NCBI RefSeq assembly: GCF_009647655.1
Contig: NZ_WJFD01000002.1
Span: 62,001-126,000, forward strand
Direction: 5' to 3'
DNA from: Chitinophaga sp. SYP-B3965
GTDB taxonomy: Bacteria; Bacteroidota; Bacteroidia; Chitinophagales; Chitinophagaceae
DNA: 64,000 nt
Part shown: positions 1 to 8,824 of the stretch, piece by piece
How the letters are laid out: the number at the start of each line of letters is the position of its first letter
Position numbering within the stretch: position 1 is the stretch's first letter
Notes under the pieces: model-generated
Told to the model about the DNA's origin: nothing
The model's database searches: none
What the model saw: the letters and a program-made list of their open reading frames with translations, nothing else
Program-made: the position numbers and the translations under genes

Positions 1-1391
1 TCGTTAAAGAACCAAACCACCTGGTCTTTATTCAATCCAAGATTTCTATTCTTTATAAAATTGATCTGCTGATAAATAAGGAATGCAGCCACGATCAATA
101 CCGTGGATACTACAAACTGGAACACCACCAATCCTTTTCTCAGCCAGATGGCGCTTGATCTTAGTCTTAAGATGCCACCTTTTAAAGTGGTCACTGCATT
201 CAGGGAAGAAAGATAAAAAGCGGGATAACTACCGGCTATAAAACCGGTAAATAAAGCCAGGGCCAATAATGCGAGCATATTGTACCAGGTGAATAAGGGA
301 ACGGACAAGGTGATGTTCACCAGCTTTTCAAAAGAAGGTAATAACGTCCATACCAGTAACAGGGAAAGCGCAGTGGCAATGAATACCAGGGCAAAAGATT
401 CACCCAGGAACTGTGAGATCAGCGCTCCTTTACCGGCGCCGATACTTTTGCGCACACCGACTTCCTTACTTCGCTGAATGGCCCTTGCGGTAGAAAGGTT
501 CATGAAGTTGATACAGGCAATCAGCAATACAAAAATGGCAATGATAATAAAGAGCCGTACGTATTCAATCCTGCCGCCATCCAGGACTCCTTTATCAAAG
601 CGGCCTTCCAGGTATACATCTTTATAAGGATAGAGGAATACAACGGCCTGGGATTCCTTCTGGTTCCGTTGTATGATCCCTTTTACTTTTGCATTTACTT
701 TGTCGATATTTGATTTAGGATCTACCAGCACATAGGTGCGGGGAGCATTTCCACCCCAGTTCTTTAGAAATGGATTTTCCTGTACACAGCGTTCCATCGG
801 CAGCAGCCATTCGAATTTTAAAGACGAATTCTCCGGCAGGTCTTTCATCACACCCACTACCATGTAATCTTCCTTATTGTCCAGCCTTACGGACTTGCCT
901 ACTGCTTTACTGTCTCCAAATAAATTACGGGCGAGTTTTTCTGTGAGGACGATATCATTAGGGCCACGCAGCGCTTTGGTTGGATCTCCGTCCACAAAGG
1001 GGAAAGTGAAGACACTAAAAACATCTACATTAGCATACTGTCCTTTGCTTTTATATCCATGCTCTCCTACCGCCAGCAATTTCTCTGACACCCAGGAGAG
1101 TGCAGCTGCTTTCTGAATATCAGGGATCTCCGCTTTCAGCTGATCGGCCAGGGGACCAGGGGTAGCGGTTACTGTGAGTATTTCATTATTAGAATAATAC
1201 TGGTGCTGATATACCTGGTAGATATTGGGCAGCTTTTCATGATAGCGGTTATAGCTTGATTCATTCGCTACCCACAACAGTATGAACATGCAGCAGGTTA
1301 AACCAAAGGTTAATCCTGCAATATTAATAATCCCAAATACCTTATTATTCCAAAGGTTCCTCCATGCGATCTTGATGTAGTTTCTCAGCAT
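1..1391 (-). CDS. MacB/FtsX-type ABC transporter permease (third of three; 3' end outside window)
   Basis: Inner-membrane permease of the MacB/FtsX (type VII ABC) class; the C-terminal part lies beyond the window edge. Translating from the ATG at 1391 gives a start like those of its two upstream neighbours (MLRNYIKIAWRNLW), a first membrane helix rich in G/L/C, a MacB-type periplasmic domain, and then the conserved segment IACINFMNLSTARA followed by KEVGVRKSIGA, the cytosolic coupling region of this family. It is 7 nt downstream of the previous permease, so it is almost certainly the same transcript. The substrate cannot be read from the sequence. These permeases usually work with an ATPase and a periplasmic adaptor, both present upstream. 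Family assignment is firm; function beyond export or mechanotransmission is inference. Confidence 0.9.
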   Translation of the reverse strand, partial: MLRNYIKIAWRNLWNNKVFGIINIAGLTFGLTCCMFILLWVANESSYNRYHEKLPNIYQVYQHQYYSNNEILTVTATPGPLADQLKAEIPDIQKAAALSWVSEKLLAVGEHGYKSKGQYANVDVFSVFTFPFVDGDPTKALRGPNDIVLTEKLARNLFGDSKAVGKSVRLDNKEDYMVVGVMKDLPENSSLKFEWLLPMERCVQENPFLKNWGGNAPRTYVLVDPKSNIDKVNAKVKGIIQRNQKESQAVVFLYPYKDVYLEGRFDKGVLDGGRIEYVRLFIIIAIFVLLIACINFMNLSTARAIQRSKEVGVRKSIGAGKGALISQFLGESFALVFIATALSLLLVWTLLPSFEKLVNITLSVPLFTWYNMLALLALALFTGFIAGSYPAFYLSSLNAVTTLKGGILRLRSSAIWLRKGLVVFQFVVSTVLIVAAFLIYQQINFIKNRNLGLNKDQVVWFFN

Positions 1392-1398
1392 AAAATCA

Positions 1399-3822
1399 TT
1401 ATTCGGATTTAAGAGATTTTACCGGGTTGGTCAATGCTGCCTTGAGCGATTGATACCCTATGGTACATAGTGCCACGGCTAATGCCAGCAGGCCTGCACT
1501 CAATAGCCACCACCACTTTATCTCAATGCTAAAGGCAAAACCTTCCAGCCATTTGTTCATGAAGTAATATGCAGTTGGTGTGGCAATCACCATGGCAATA
1601 AATATGAGTTTTACAAAGTCGCGGGTGATAAGTTGTACGATGTTTCCTGCGGAAGCACCCAGCGCTTTGCGGATGCCGATCTCTTTTGTCCGTTGCATAA
1701 TAGCCAGGATAGCAAGTGCAAATAATCCAAGGCAGGATAACACAATAGCTACGATAGCAGCATAAACAAAAATGCGGGTGAAACGTTCTTCCCGGTCATA
1801 TTGACGGTTGATGTTCTCATCCAGGAAACTGCCTTTAAAATCTGTACGGGGTGAGATCTCTTTCCATACCGCCTTGAGCTTGTCCATGATAACCGGCAGT
1901 TTTTGCGGACTCACCTTTACCAGCAATACATTAACAGGCATCGGTTTGTACATCACAAGACCCAGCGGTTCCACTTTCGTGTGCAGGGATTGGAAATTGA
2001 AATCCTTTACAACACCTATTACCGTCATGGGTGCCAGGGCTGTATCATGCACCAGCTTTACACCAATGGGATCTTTTTCTCCCAACTGCCGCGCCATTTG
2101 TTCATTGATCACAATGGAATTACTATCTGTAGAAAATGCAGGAGAGAAATCACGGCCGCTGATCAATTTGAGGTCCATTGTTTTCACAAAATCATATCCC
2201 ACATTCATCCATGCCATATTAACGGCCCTCTCTTTATAATCAAATCCGGTACCCCAGCTATAAGAGCCCCCATCAAGACCTACGCCCAGATTGGTGGAAA
2301 GTCCTGTAACACCCAACACTGCAGGTTCCTGTGTTAATTTCTGCCGGAGCAATTGTAATGCGTCCCTCCCATCCACTTCTGTACCAACCGGGATGCTCAC
2401 TATCTGGCTGCTGTTATAACCCAGCGGTTGGTTGCGCAGATAATTCAGTTGCTTCCAGGTAACCAGTGTGCAGGAGATCAGTAGTATGGCAATGGCAAAC
2501 TGAGAAATGATCAGGCCATTGCGTAAGGAGCCGGATGTTTTCAAACGCAGTTTACCTTTCAATATCTTCACGGCATCCATGCGGGTCATGATCCATGCAG
2601 GGTAGCCGCCGGCAATGATCGTAATGAGCAGGAAACAACCGAATATACATGCGATCGTTGAAGGCTGGAAGAGTATGTGGGTGGTTACGCTGCTGCCGAA
2701 AAGTTCCCTGTAATGAGGCAGCAGGAAATAGAACAACGGAACGCTGATGGCCAGGGACAGCAGACAGATGAGAGCAGCTTCGCCCCAGAACTGAATGGCA
2801 ACCTGGCGAGGCATGGCTCCGAGGGTTTTTCTCAAACCCACTTCGCGGGAACGGGTGAAAGATCTGCCAACGGAAAGATTGATGAAGTTGAAACAGGCGA
2901 TCAACATCACGAAACAAGCCACGGCCAGTAACATATTGAGATAAGTACGGCTGATCACAGTACCCACTCCCCGCATGCTGGTATCCGTATGCATTTTCAG
3001 GAAGGGCTGCATGAGCAGTTCCAGGTACTGGCCGGTAGCAGTTGGCCGCGCGCCATCCCGCTTCAGATCATTGATATTGGATTCATACTGTTTATTAATG
3101 AAAGCCTGTAAACCTGCTTCAAATTTCCGGGGATCCGTTCCCGGCGCCAATTGTATAAACAGGTCATGATTGGTGGATTCCCATTCATTCATGACGTTGG
3201 GATAATTATCGTCATTCTCAAACCGGATAGCTGCCTGATAGCCAAAGCTGGAATTTTCCGGTATTTTTTCTCCTACCCCGCTCACCATGAATACCTTCCA
3301 TTCCCCGCCAGCCTGCATCCGCACCTGTTTTCCAATGGGGTCTTCTTCTCCAAACATGGCTGTAGCCACCTCTTCATTCAGTACAATACTATTCTGACTT
3401 TCCAGTGCGTTAACAGCATTGCCTTTGATCAATGGAAATGTGAACATCCTGAAAAAATCAGCATCCACATAGGTGATCTGTTTCATATAATGTTTGCCAT
3501 TATATTCCAGTTCACAGCCCATCCTTTTATAGCGGCTGCCGTATTTAACAGCAGAATACTGATCTTTCAATGCCTTTAGCATCGGTTCCGGCATGGTAGG
3601 CTGCAACTGTTTACCCTCTGGTGTTTGCTGAGAGAAATAAGGACGGTAGATGTCCTTCCCGTTCACGTGATATTTATTATAAGAAAACTCATAATACACG
3701 CTGATCACCAACAACAGGCATATCGTAAATGCCACCGTCAATCCTAATAAATTGATGATGGTATTTGTCTTATGCTTCACCAGGTTACGGAAAGCTATTT
3801 TCAGATAGTTACGTATCATCAT
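1399..3822 (-). CDS. MacB/FtsX-type ABC transporter permease (second of three)
   Basis: 807-residue inner-membrane permease. It has an N-terminal helix after MMIRNYLKIAFRNLVKH, a large MacB-like periplasmic domain, the family segment IACFNFINLSVGRSFTRSREVGLRKTLGA around residues 310-340, and a second copy of the FtsX core near the C-terminus (RTKEIGIRKALGASAGNI). This two-FtsX-domain layout is common for Bacteroidota 'ABC transporter permease' proteins of about 800 residues. Its ATG overlaps the stop of the upstream permease by 4 bp (ATGA), which suggests translational coupling. It is clearly paralogous to both neighbours. Substrate unknown; efflux or signalling peptide export are possible. 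Confidence 0.93.
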   Translation of the reverse strand: MMIRNYLKIAFRNLVKHKTNTIINLLGLTVAFTICLLLVISVYYEFSYNKYHVNGKDIYRPYFSQQTPEGKQLQPTMPEPMLKALKDQYSAVKYGSRYKRMGCELEYNGKHYMKQITYVDADFFRMFTFPLIKGNAVNALESQNSIVLNEEVATAMFGEEDPIGKQVRMQAGGEWKVFMVSGVGEKIPENSSFGYQAAIRFENDDNYPNVMNEWESTNHDLFIQLAPGTDPRKFEAGLQAFINKQYESNINDLKRDGARPTATGQYLELLMQPFLKMHTDTSMRGVGTVISRTYLNMLLAVACFVMLIACFNFINLSVGRSFTRSREVGLRKTLGAMPRQVAIQFWGEAALICLLSLAISVPLFYFLLPHYRELFGSSVTTHILFQPSTIACIFGCFLLITIIAGGYPAWIMTRMDAVKILKGKLRLKTSGSLRNGLIISQFAIAILLISCTLVTWKQLNYLRNQPLGYNSSQIVSIPVGTEVDGRDALQLLRQKLTQEPAVLGVTGLSTNLGVGLDGGSYSWGTGFDYKERAVNMAWMNVGYDFVKTMDLKLISGRDFSPAFSTDSNSIVINEQMARQLGEKDPIGVKLVHDTALAPMTVIGVVKDFNFQSLHTKVEPLGLVMYKPMPVNVLLVKVSPQKLPVIMDKLKAVWKEISPRTDFKGSFLDENINRQYDREERFTRIFVYAAIVAIVLSCLGLFALAILAIMQRTKEIGIRKALGASAGNIVQLITRDFVKLIFIAMVIATPTAYYFMNKWLEGFAFSIEIKWWWLLSAGLLALAVALCTIGYQSLKAALTNPVKSLKSE

Positions 3823-6227
3823 TCAGATTTTAATGATTTAACAGGGTTTAGTAACGCTGCTTTAACAGATTGAAAACTGATGGTAACCAGGGCAATGATC
3901 AGTGCCCCGGCTCCTGCTGCCACAAATGCCCACCATGGCATGGGTATCTGGTATGCAAATTCCTGCAACCATTTATCCATGCCATACCATGCAATAGGGG
4001 AAGCAATGAGTATAGCGATAAATACGAGTTGGATAAAATCTTTAGAAAGCAAAGTGGTGATGCTGGCCACGGATGCCCCCAGCACTTTACGGATGCCGAT
4101 CTCTTTTGTACGCTGGCGTGCCACGAGCATAGCGAGCCCGAATAAACCCAAACATGCTATTACAATTGCCAGTGCAGCATACGCACCAAACAGGCTTCCA
4201 TCTCTTTGTTCCTGGTTATATTCATCTGCCACGCTGTTTTCCACAAACGAATAATTGAATGGAAATGCCGGCATCATTTTATTCCATAAAGCTTCCACTG
4301 CTGCCAGCTGAGCTTGCCTGTTCCCGGGTTGCATGCGTACAGTAAGGATGCTCGCATTACCAGGTCTGATCATAGCCAATATAGGTTCTACAGGTAATCT
4401 CAACGATTCATAATTAAAATCTTCTGTTAAACCGATCACAATTCCTTTCCTTGGAATAGGGCCACCCCGCCATTCCAAGCGGCTGCCAATGGGTTTGCTG
4501 AGCCCTAATTTTTTTGCGGCTGCTTTGTTGATCACGAATGCATCCATGGAATCTGAAGGGAAGCGTGCATCAAAATCACGGCCTTCTGCCATCTTAATAC
4601 CCAGATTGGTAAAGTAGGAAAAGTCTGCATCTATGACGTAAGCTAACTTGCTATCTTCTACAGAAGTACCTTCCACGCCAATCGGGTTTACACTGCTTGA
4701 GCCATCTCCCATGGCGTCGCTGGTATATGCCGCATTTTTTACAAATGGCATTTTTGATAACTCTGCTTTAAAAAGCTCGCGGATATTTGCCTGCTTCTTG
4801 TTATCCAGGTAGAAGTTCACTAATCCTCTTTTATCATATCCAAGGTCCTTTTGCTGCAGATATCTTAGTTGAGAATAGATCACTACGGTGGAAATGATCA
4901 ATGTAATGGCAATGGTAAATTGCGATACCACCAAACCCTTTCTGAACAGGGATTTGGTACCGGCACCTTTGAGGCCGCCTTTCAGAATAAGTACCGGTAA
5001 AAATCCGGACAGGTATAAGGCAGGATAACTGCCTGCCAGCAATCCTACTACTACAGAGAGTAGTAACAGGGAGCCGAATAATGAAATGTTTTGCAGGGAG
5101 AACAAAGACAGGGTTTTATCTGTCACATAATTAAATCCGGGTAACATCATCTGCGCCAGTAAGATGGCCAGTAAAAAAGATAAGAGGCAAACGAGTATGG
5201 ACTCTACCAGGAATTGCATGATCAATGCTTTCCTTTCTGCACCCATCACTTTACGCAATCCTACTTCCATAGCGCGCTCATGTGCCCTTGCAGTAACAAG
5301 GTTCATGAAATTGATACAGGCTATCAGGATGATAAATAATCCGATAGCGCCATACAGGTACAGTTTAGGCATTCCTCTGCCTTCGCCGTTATCCCCGTCA
5401 GGAAACATGTGTATGTTAGCAAGCGGCTGTAATTCATAGTGAAATATTTCTCCCAGTCCTTTCGCAACAGGGCCTACATATTTTTCTGCAAAAGCGTTCA
5501 ATTCACCCGTCATCATAGCAGGTGTAACACCTGGAGCCAGGGTAACAAAAGTGGAATTGTTATTGAACCCATACCAGCTGCCTTCCGGATTACGGCCATT
5601 TTTTATCCTGTCCTGTTTCCATGTTTCAAAAGATAACAGCAGGTTGAACTTTATATCTGAATTGGAAGGAACATCTTTTACGACACCGGTGATCAGGCAA
5701 TCAAAATCATCCATTACACGGATCGTTTTCCCGATGGCATCTTCTGTTCCAAAATATTTTTTTGCGGTGGATGCAGTTAATACCGCAGTATAGGGTTCTT
5801 TCAATGCAGTTGCAGGATTGCCTGCAATCATAGGAAACGAGAACATGGTCAGAAAACCGGCATCTGCATAGGCCACTTCATCCTGCTTAAACTTGTCCAC
5901 TCCTTTTGCAACAATAACCTGGTAGATATAGTAGAAACGAACGGCATCTGTGATCCTGGAAGATTCTTTTACAAGGGCAGGCGCAGCGCCAAACTGCGTT
6001 CTGTAGAAATATCCCATTCCCCCACCCTTATGCTTCGCAGCACTGTTCAGGCGATAGATATTTCCTGCATTCTTATGAAAACTATTATAACTCAGTTCCT
6101 CCCGGATAAAAAGTACGATCAGGATACAACAGGCCATGCCTATAGCAAGGCCAGCCACATTAATAACAGTAATACCTTTATTGCGCAACAGGTGGCGAAT
6201 GGCTACCTTAATGTAATTCCTGATCAT
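3819..6227 (-). CDS. MacB/FtsX-type ABC transporter permease (first of three)
   Basis: About 802-residue inner-membrane permease with the same architecture as the next gene: N-terminal helix, MacB_PCD-like periplasmic domain, FtsX core (IACINFMNLVTARAHERAMEVGLRKVMGA), then a second FtsX core (RTKEIGIRKVLGASVASI) near the C-terminus. I chose the ATG at 6227 (MIRNYIKVAIRHLL) rather than a TTG 36 nt further upstream, because MxRNYxKxAxRxL is the shared N-terminus of all three permeases here. The gene end overlaps the next permease start by 4 bp. It lies downstream of the ATPase and a small membrane ORF in the same operon. Confidence 0.93.
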   Translation of the reverse strand: MIRNYIKVAIRHLLRNKGITVINVAGLAIGMACCILIVLFIREELSYNSFHKNAGNIYRLNSAAKHKGGGMGYFYRTQFGAAPALVKESSRITDAVRFYYIYQVIVAKGVDKFKQDEVAYADAGFLTMFSFPMIAGNPATALKEPYTAVLTASTAKKYFGTEDAIGKTIRVMDDFDCLITGVVKDVPSNSDIKFNLLLSFETWKQDRIKNGRNPEGSWYGFNNNSTFVTLAPGVTPAMMTGELNAFAEKYVGPVAKGLGEIFHYELQPLANIHMFPDGDNGEGRGMPKLYLYGAIGLFIILIACINFMNLVTARAHERAMEVGLRKVMGAERKALIMQFLVESILVCLLSFLLAILLAQMMLPGFNYVTDKTLSLFSLQNISLFGSLLLLSVVVGLLAGSYPALYLSGFLPVLILKGGLKGAGTKSLFRKGLVVSQFTIAITLIISTVVIYSQLRYLQQKDLGYDKRGLVNFYLDNKKQANIRELFKAELSKMPFVKNAAYTSDAMGDGSSSVNPIGVEGTSVEDSKLAYVIDADFSYFTNLGIKMAEGRDFDARFPSDSMDAFVINKAAAKKLGLSKPIGSRLEWRGGPIPRKGIVIGLTEDFNYESLRLPVEPILAMIRPGNASILTVRMQPGNRQAQLAAVEALWNKMMPAFPFNYSFVENSVADEYNQEQRDGSLFGAYAALAIVIACLGLFGLAMLVARQRTKEIGIRKVLGASVASITTLLSKDFIQLVFIAILIASPIAWYGMDKWLQEFAYQIPMPWWAFVAAGAGALIIALVTISFQSVKAALLNPVKSLKSE

Positions 6228-6306
6228 AAATTGGCGAGGTTTAGAAGGATTTAAAAAAGACAACCGCCCGGAGGCGGCGTCTTAACTAACTAACAAACAG
6301 ATTAAG

Positions 6307-6522
6307 TTAAACGGTTCCACTTTGCTTCAATGATCTCTTTCTATATAAGCTAATAAAATACAGGCCGCCTATCATTACCACTAACAAAGGAACGGCCATG
6401 TAAGGAAGTAATTCCATCATCGCAGAACCTGACTGTTGTATACTTTTTCCCTGTGGCGGATTGCCGGCAAACAGTTGTACATCCAGCAAACGATTTACGA
6501 GACAAGAGAATGACTTTTCCAT
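6307..6522 (-). CDS. small single-pass membrane protein in the ABC operon, unknown
   Basis: A 71-residue ORF starting 5 nt after the ATPase stop and ending 79 nt before the first permease. The N-terminal half is polar with no recognised motif. Residues about 38-58 (LLPYMAVPLLVVMIGGLYFI) form one clear transmembrane helix, followed by a basic tail (YRKRSLKQS) that would place the C-terminus in the cytosol. I do not recognise the family. Tight spacing and the membrane helix argue that it is translated; the poorly patterned N-terminus leaves open that the true start is the internal Met-Met pair at residues 35-36. Possible roles are an accessory subunit of the transporter or a decayed permease fragment. 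Confidence 0.5.
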   Translation of the reverse strand: MEKSFSCLVNRLLDVQLFAGNPPQGKSIQQSGSAMMELLPYMAVPLLVVMIGGLYFISLYRKRSLKQSGTV

Positions 6523-6527
6523 GATCT

Positions 6528-7217
6528 TTATACGTGAAATTGTTCTTTAATATTTTCAGTTACCACCTTACCATCGAAGAGGTTCACAATACGATGTGCG
6601 AATCCTGCATCATATGGGGAGTGGGTTACCATGATCAGTGTAGTACCGGCATCGTTCAATTCCTGCAATAACTTCATTACTTCTTCTCCATTGGTAGAAT
6701 CCAGGTTACCGGTAGGTTCATCCGCAAGGATGAGTTTTGGTTTGGCTACTACAGCGCGGGCAATAGCCACACGTTGTTGCTGACCACCGGAGAGTTGTTG
6801 CGGAAAGTGATTGCGGCGATGCATGATATTCATCCGTTCCAGCACTTCTTCTACTCTTTTCTTCCTTTCGCTGGAAGGCACCTTGAGGTACAGCAGCGGC
6901 AGTTCCACATTTTCAAAAACGGTCAGTTCATCTATGAGGTTGAAGCTCTGGAATACGAAACCGATGTGGCCTTTACGCAGTTGCGCTCTCTGGCGTTCAC
7001 TCATGCGGGCTACTTCTTTATCCCAGAAATGATATTCTCCGTCTGAAGGATTATCCAGCAAACCAAGGATGTTCAGCAGTGTTGATTTTCCACAACCGGA
7101 AGGCCCCATGATCGCAACAAATTCACCATCCTGTACATCCATATAAATGCCGTTCAATGCAGTAGTTTCTACTTCCTCAGTGGTAAAGAGTTTTTGCAAG
7201 TTGACTGTTCTGATCAT
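6528..7217 (-). CDS. ABC transporter ATP-binding protein (LolD/MacB family)
   Basis: 229-residue cytosolic ATPase that powers the MacB-type permeases encoded downstream. Visible motifs are Walker A GPSGCGKST (38-46), the signature LSGGQ (142-146), Walker B LILADE (162-167), the D-loop region NLDS, and a switch histidine in VTHS. The overall pattern (GEFVAIMGPSG, FQSFNLIDELTVFENVELPL) is typical of the LolD/MacB/FtsE group. It sits 43 nt after the membrane-fusion gene and 5 nt before the small membrane ORF. Family assignment is secure; substrate is not. Confidence 0.96.
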   Translation of the reverse strand: MIRTVNLQKLFTTEEVETTALNGIYMDVQDGEFVAIMGPSGCGKSTLLNILGLLDNPSDGEYHFWDKEVARMSERQRAQLRKGHIGFVFQSFNLIDELTVFENVELPLLYLKVPSSERKKRVEEVLERMNIMHRRNHFPQQLSGGQQQRVAIARAVVAKPKLILADEPTGNLDSTNGEEVMKLLQELNDAGTTLIMVTHSPYDAGFAHRIVNLFDGKVVTENIKEQFHV

Positions 7218-7260
7218 TGTTGTTGTTTGTTAGTGATTTGATTGTATTTGGCTTAACAAA

Positions 7261-8508
7261 TTAAAATTCCAGTACTTCCTTGTTACCGAAGTTTTCATAA
7301 GATGAAGTGATCACCTGTTCTCCGGGTTTCAAACCTTCCAGTACTTCAAAGTAGACAGGATTTTTTCTGCCGAGAGTGATGTTGCGTTTCACGGCGCGTT
7401 TGCCACCCTGATCTACAACATATACCCAGTTTCCTCCGGTGTCCGAAAAGAAACCGCCCACAGGCAATAAAAGTGCTTCAGATGATTTTCCTAATTCGAG
7501 GCGGATAGGAGAGGATTGCCCACGGCGGATGCCTTCCGGCGCGCCATTTGAAAAATTCATGTCTACTTCAAAACGACCGTTCTTTACTTCCGGATATACT
7601 TTGGTGATGGTCATATCATGATTCTTTCCATTAAATTCGAAACCTGCTTTGAGGCCTCCAAATACCCTGGAGATATAATGTTCATCAATTTCAGCTCTCA
7701 TTTTAAACCCATCCAGGTCATCTATCTGGCCAATGTTCTGGCCGGCCAGGATACTGGTACCTACTTCCACGTTAATGGAAGAAAGTTGTCCGTCCACCGG
7801 GGCCCTTACCACCAGGTTGCTCAGGTTTTCCTTCATTAACTGAAGGTTGCGCTGTGTTCTGGCAATGGTACCTTCCAGTTGAATGATCTGGGTTTTTGAG
7901 TTATCTATCTGGTAGTCCTGTGATTTTACTTCAATTTCCCGCTGACGCACCAGCCTTTCATAATCACGTTTGGTTTTCAGGTATTCCTGTTCAGCCACTA
8001 CCTTGTCTTTGAACAATTTGTTGTTCCTGTCAAAGAGATCCTTGGCCTGATCTACCTGGTAATCCAGATCGCTCAGTGTTTTTTCCAGGGCAAAACGGTC
8101 CTGCCTTAAACGGAGGCGGGTATTTTGCAGTTCATTGATGAGCCGGTACATTTCTGTTTCCCGGTTCACAAAGTCCATCATCAGCCGCTGGTTTTCCAGG
8201 CGAAGGATAGAATCTCCGCGTTTCACCATGCTACCTCCTTCCAGGAATTTGTATGCTACATATCCTCCTTCAATGGCATCCAGGCGGATGGTTTTGAGGG
8301 GATGCACTACTGCCGTAACTACTATGTATTCATCATAGGTGCCTTTGGTAACGGCGGAAATAGTGATCTTATCTTTTTCAACGTTCAGTTTACTTCTTCT
8401 GTCTGCGAAAATAAAGCTCCACAAAATTAGCAGCACTACCGCTCCTCCACCACCGATGAGGAAGATGCGCCGTTTGTTCCAGAATTTCTTTTTAAGTTGT
8501 CTATCCAT
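7261..8508 (-). CDS. HlyD/MacA-type periplasmic membrane-fusion protein
   Basis: About 415-residue adaptor of a tripartite efflux or export system. The ATG at 8508 gives a basic N-terminus (MDRQLKKKFWNKRR), a transmembrane anchor at about residues 15-34, then a barrel-sandwich/lipoyl half, a long heptad-rich hairpin (about residues 110-230, many Q/L/E/R), the second lipoyl half (VRAPVDGQLSSINVEVGT), and beta-barrel and membrane-proximal domains. This is the HlyD_D23/MacA plan. The reading frame stays open another 62 codons upstream, but that extension has no family pattern and would cover the sigma-54-like promoter, so I reject it. No outer-membrane TolC-like gene is visible in the window; it may lie beyond the left edge. 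Confidence 0.93.
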   Translation of the reverse strand: MDRQLKKKFWNKRRIFLIGGGGAVVLLILWSFIFADRRSKLNVEKDKITISAVTKGTYDEYIVVTAVVHPLKTIRLDAIEGGYVAYKFLEGGSMVKRGDSILRLENQRLMMDFVNRETEMYRLINELQNTRLRLRQDRFALEKTLSDLDYQVDQAKDLFDRNNKLFKDKVVAEQEYLKTKRDYERLVRQREIEVKSQDYQIDNSKTQIIQLEGTIARTQRNLQLMKENLSNLVVRAPVDGQLSSINVEVGTSILAGQNIGQIDDLDGFKMRAEIDEHYISRVFGGLKAGFEFNGKNHDMTITKVYPEVKNGRFEVDMNFSNGAPEGIRRGQSSPIRLELGKSSEALLLPVGGFFSDTGGNWVYVVDQGGKRAVKRNITLGRKNPVYFEVLEGLKPGEQVITSSYENFGNKEVLEF

Positions 8509-8532
8509 GATCGTAATTGCTGCCGTAGAATA

Positions 8533-8548
8533 TTCAATCCATGTGCCA
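8533..8548 (-). promoter_or_regulatory. sigma-54-type (-24/-12) promoter for the ABC operon
   Basis: Read on the minus strand this is TGGCAC-ATGGA-TTGAA. The -24 half is a perfect TGGCAC and the GG to -12 spacing is correct; the -12 half is TTGA instead of TTGC. Transcription would start about 10-15 nt before the ATG at 8508. It is supported by context: the divergent neighbour is an NtrC-type activator with a sigma-54-contacting domain, and inverted repeats suitable as upstream activator sites lie 75-115 bp upstream. The mismatch at the -12 C is the main doubt. Confidence 0.6.
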
Positions 8549-8622
8549 AGCAATGCCAAATGCTTAGAACCGCTGCCATGGCGGGTATCCATATCATGGC
8601 AAATATACGGTATGTTCCAAAG

Positions 8623-8639
8623 CGGACAGCCCGTGTCCG
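8623..8639. promoter_or_regulatory. inverted repeat, candidate activator-binding site 1
   Basis: CGGACA-N5-TGTCCG, perfect 6-bp arms. It shares its right arm with the next inverted repeat, giving three half-sites in a row (CGGACA, TGTCCG, CGGACA). It lies 75-105 bp upstream of the sigma-54-like promoter, the usual range for enhancer sites of NtrC-type activators. Confidence 0.5.
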
Positions 8640-8649
8640 TTATCGGACA
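8634..8649. promoter_or_regulatory. inverted repeat, candidate activator-binding site 2
   Basis: TGTCCG-TTAT-CGGACA, perfect 6-bp arms with a 4-bp spacer. A further TGTCCG occurs at 8753-8758, and TCCGTT-N10-AACGGA at 8755-8776 lies just before the regulator gene, which suggests the same protein also touches its own promoter region. Confidence 0.5.
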
Positions 8650-8719
8650 TTCCCCTGAACATCCGGCCAGTCCTGAAAATAACCTTTCAAACAAATAAAT
8701 CTTTGTTTAATATTGCTCA

Positions 8720-8745
8720 GGGGCCGTTTTCCTTGTAACGGCCCC
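8720..8745. repeat. 9-bp inverted repeat in divergent regulatory region
   Basis: GGGGCCGTT, 8 nt, AACGGCCCC. The inner half CCGTT/AACGG resembles the other half-sites of this region. It could be another operator or an RNA hairpin in the leader of the regulator gene. There is no T-run, so it does not look like an intrinsic terminator. Confidence 0.45.
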
Positions 8746-8824
8746 TCTCAAATGTCCGTTTGGCACGATTAACGGAATGTCATTTGCAGTAGATGGTTTA
8801 CACAAGGAATTAATTTTCATACCA

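Larger units (their letters stand above)
8509..8824. other. divergent intergenic control region
   Basis: 316 bp between the efflux operon and the sigma-54 activator gene. It holds the -24/-12 element, three overlapping CGGACA-type half-sites, the 8720-8745 inverted repeat and the TCCGTT/AACGGA repeat at 8755-8776. No protein-coding segment is supported here. Confidence 0.7.

Noticed and set aside
6228..6263. TTG-initiated extension of the first permease
   Set aside because: Adds 12 residues not seen in the paralogues; the ATG at 6227 matches their shared N-terminus.
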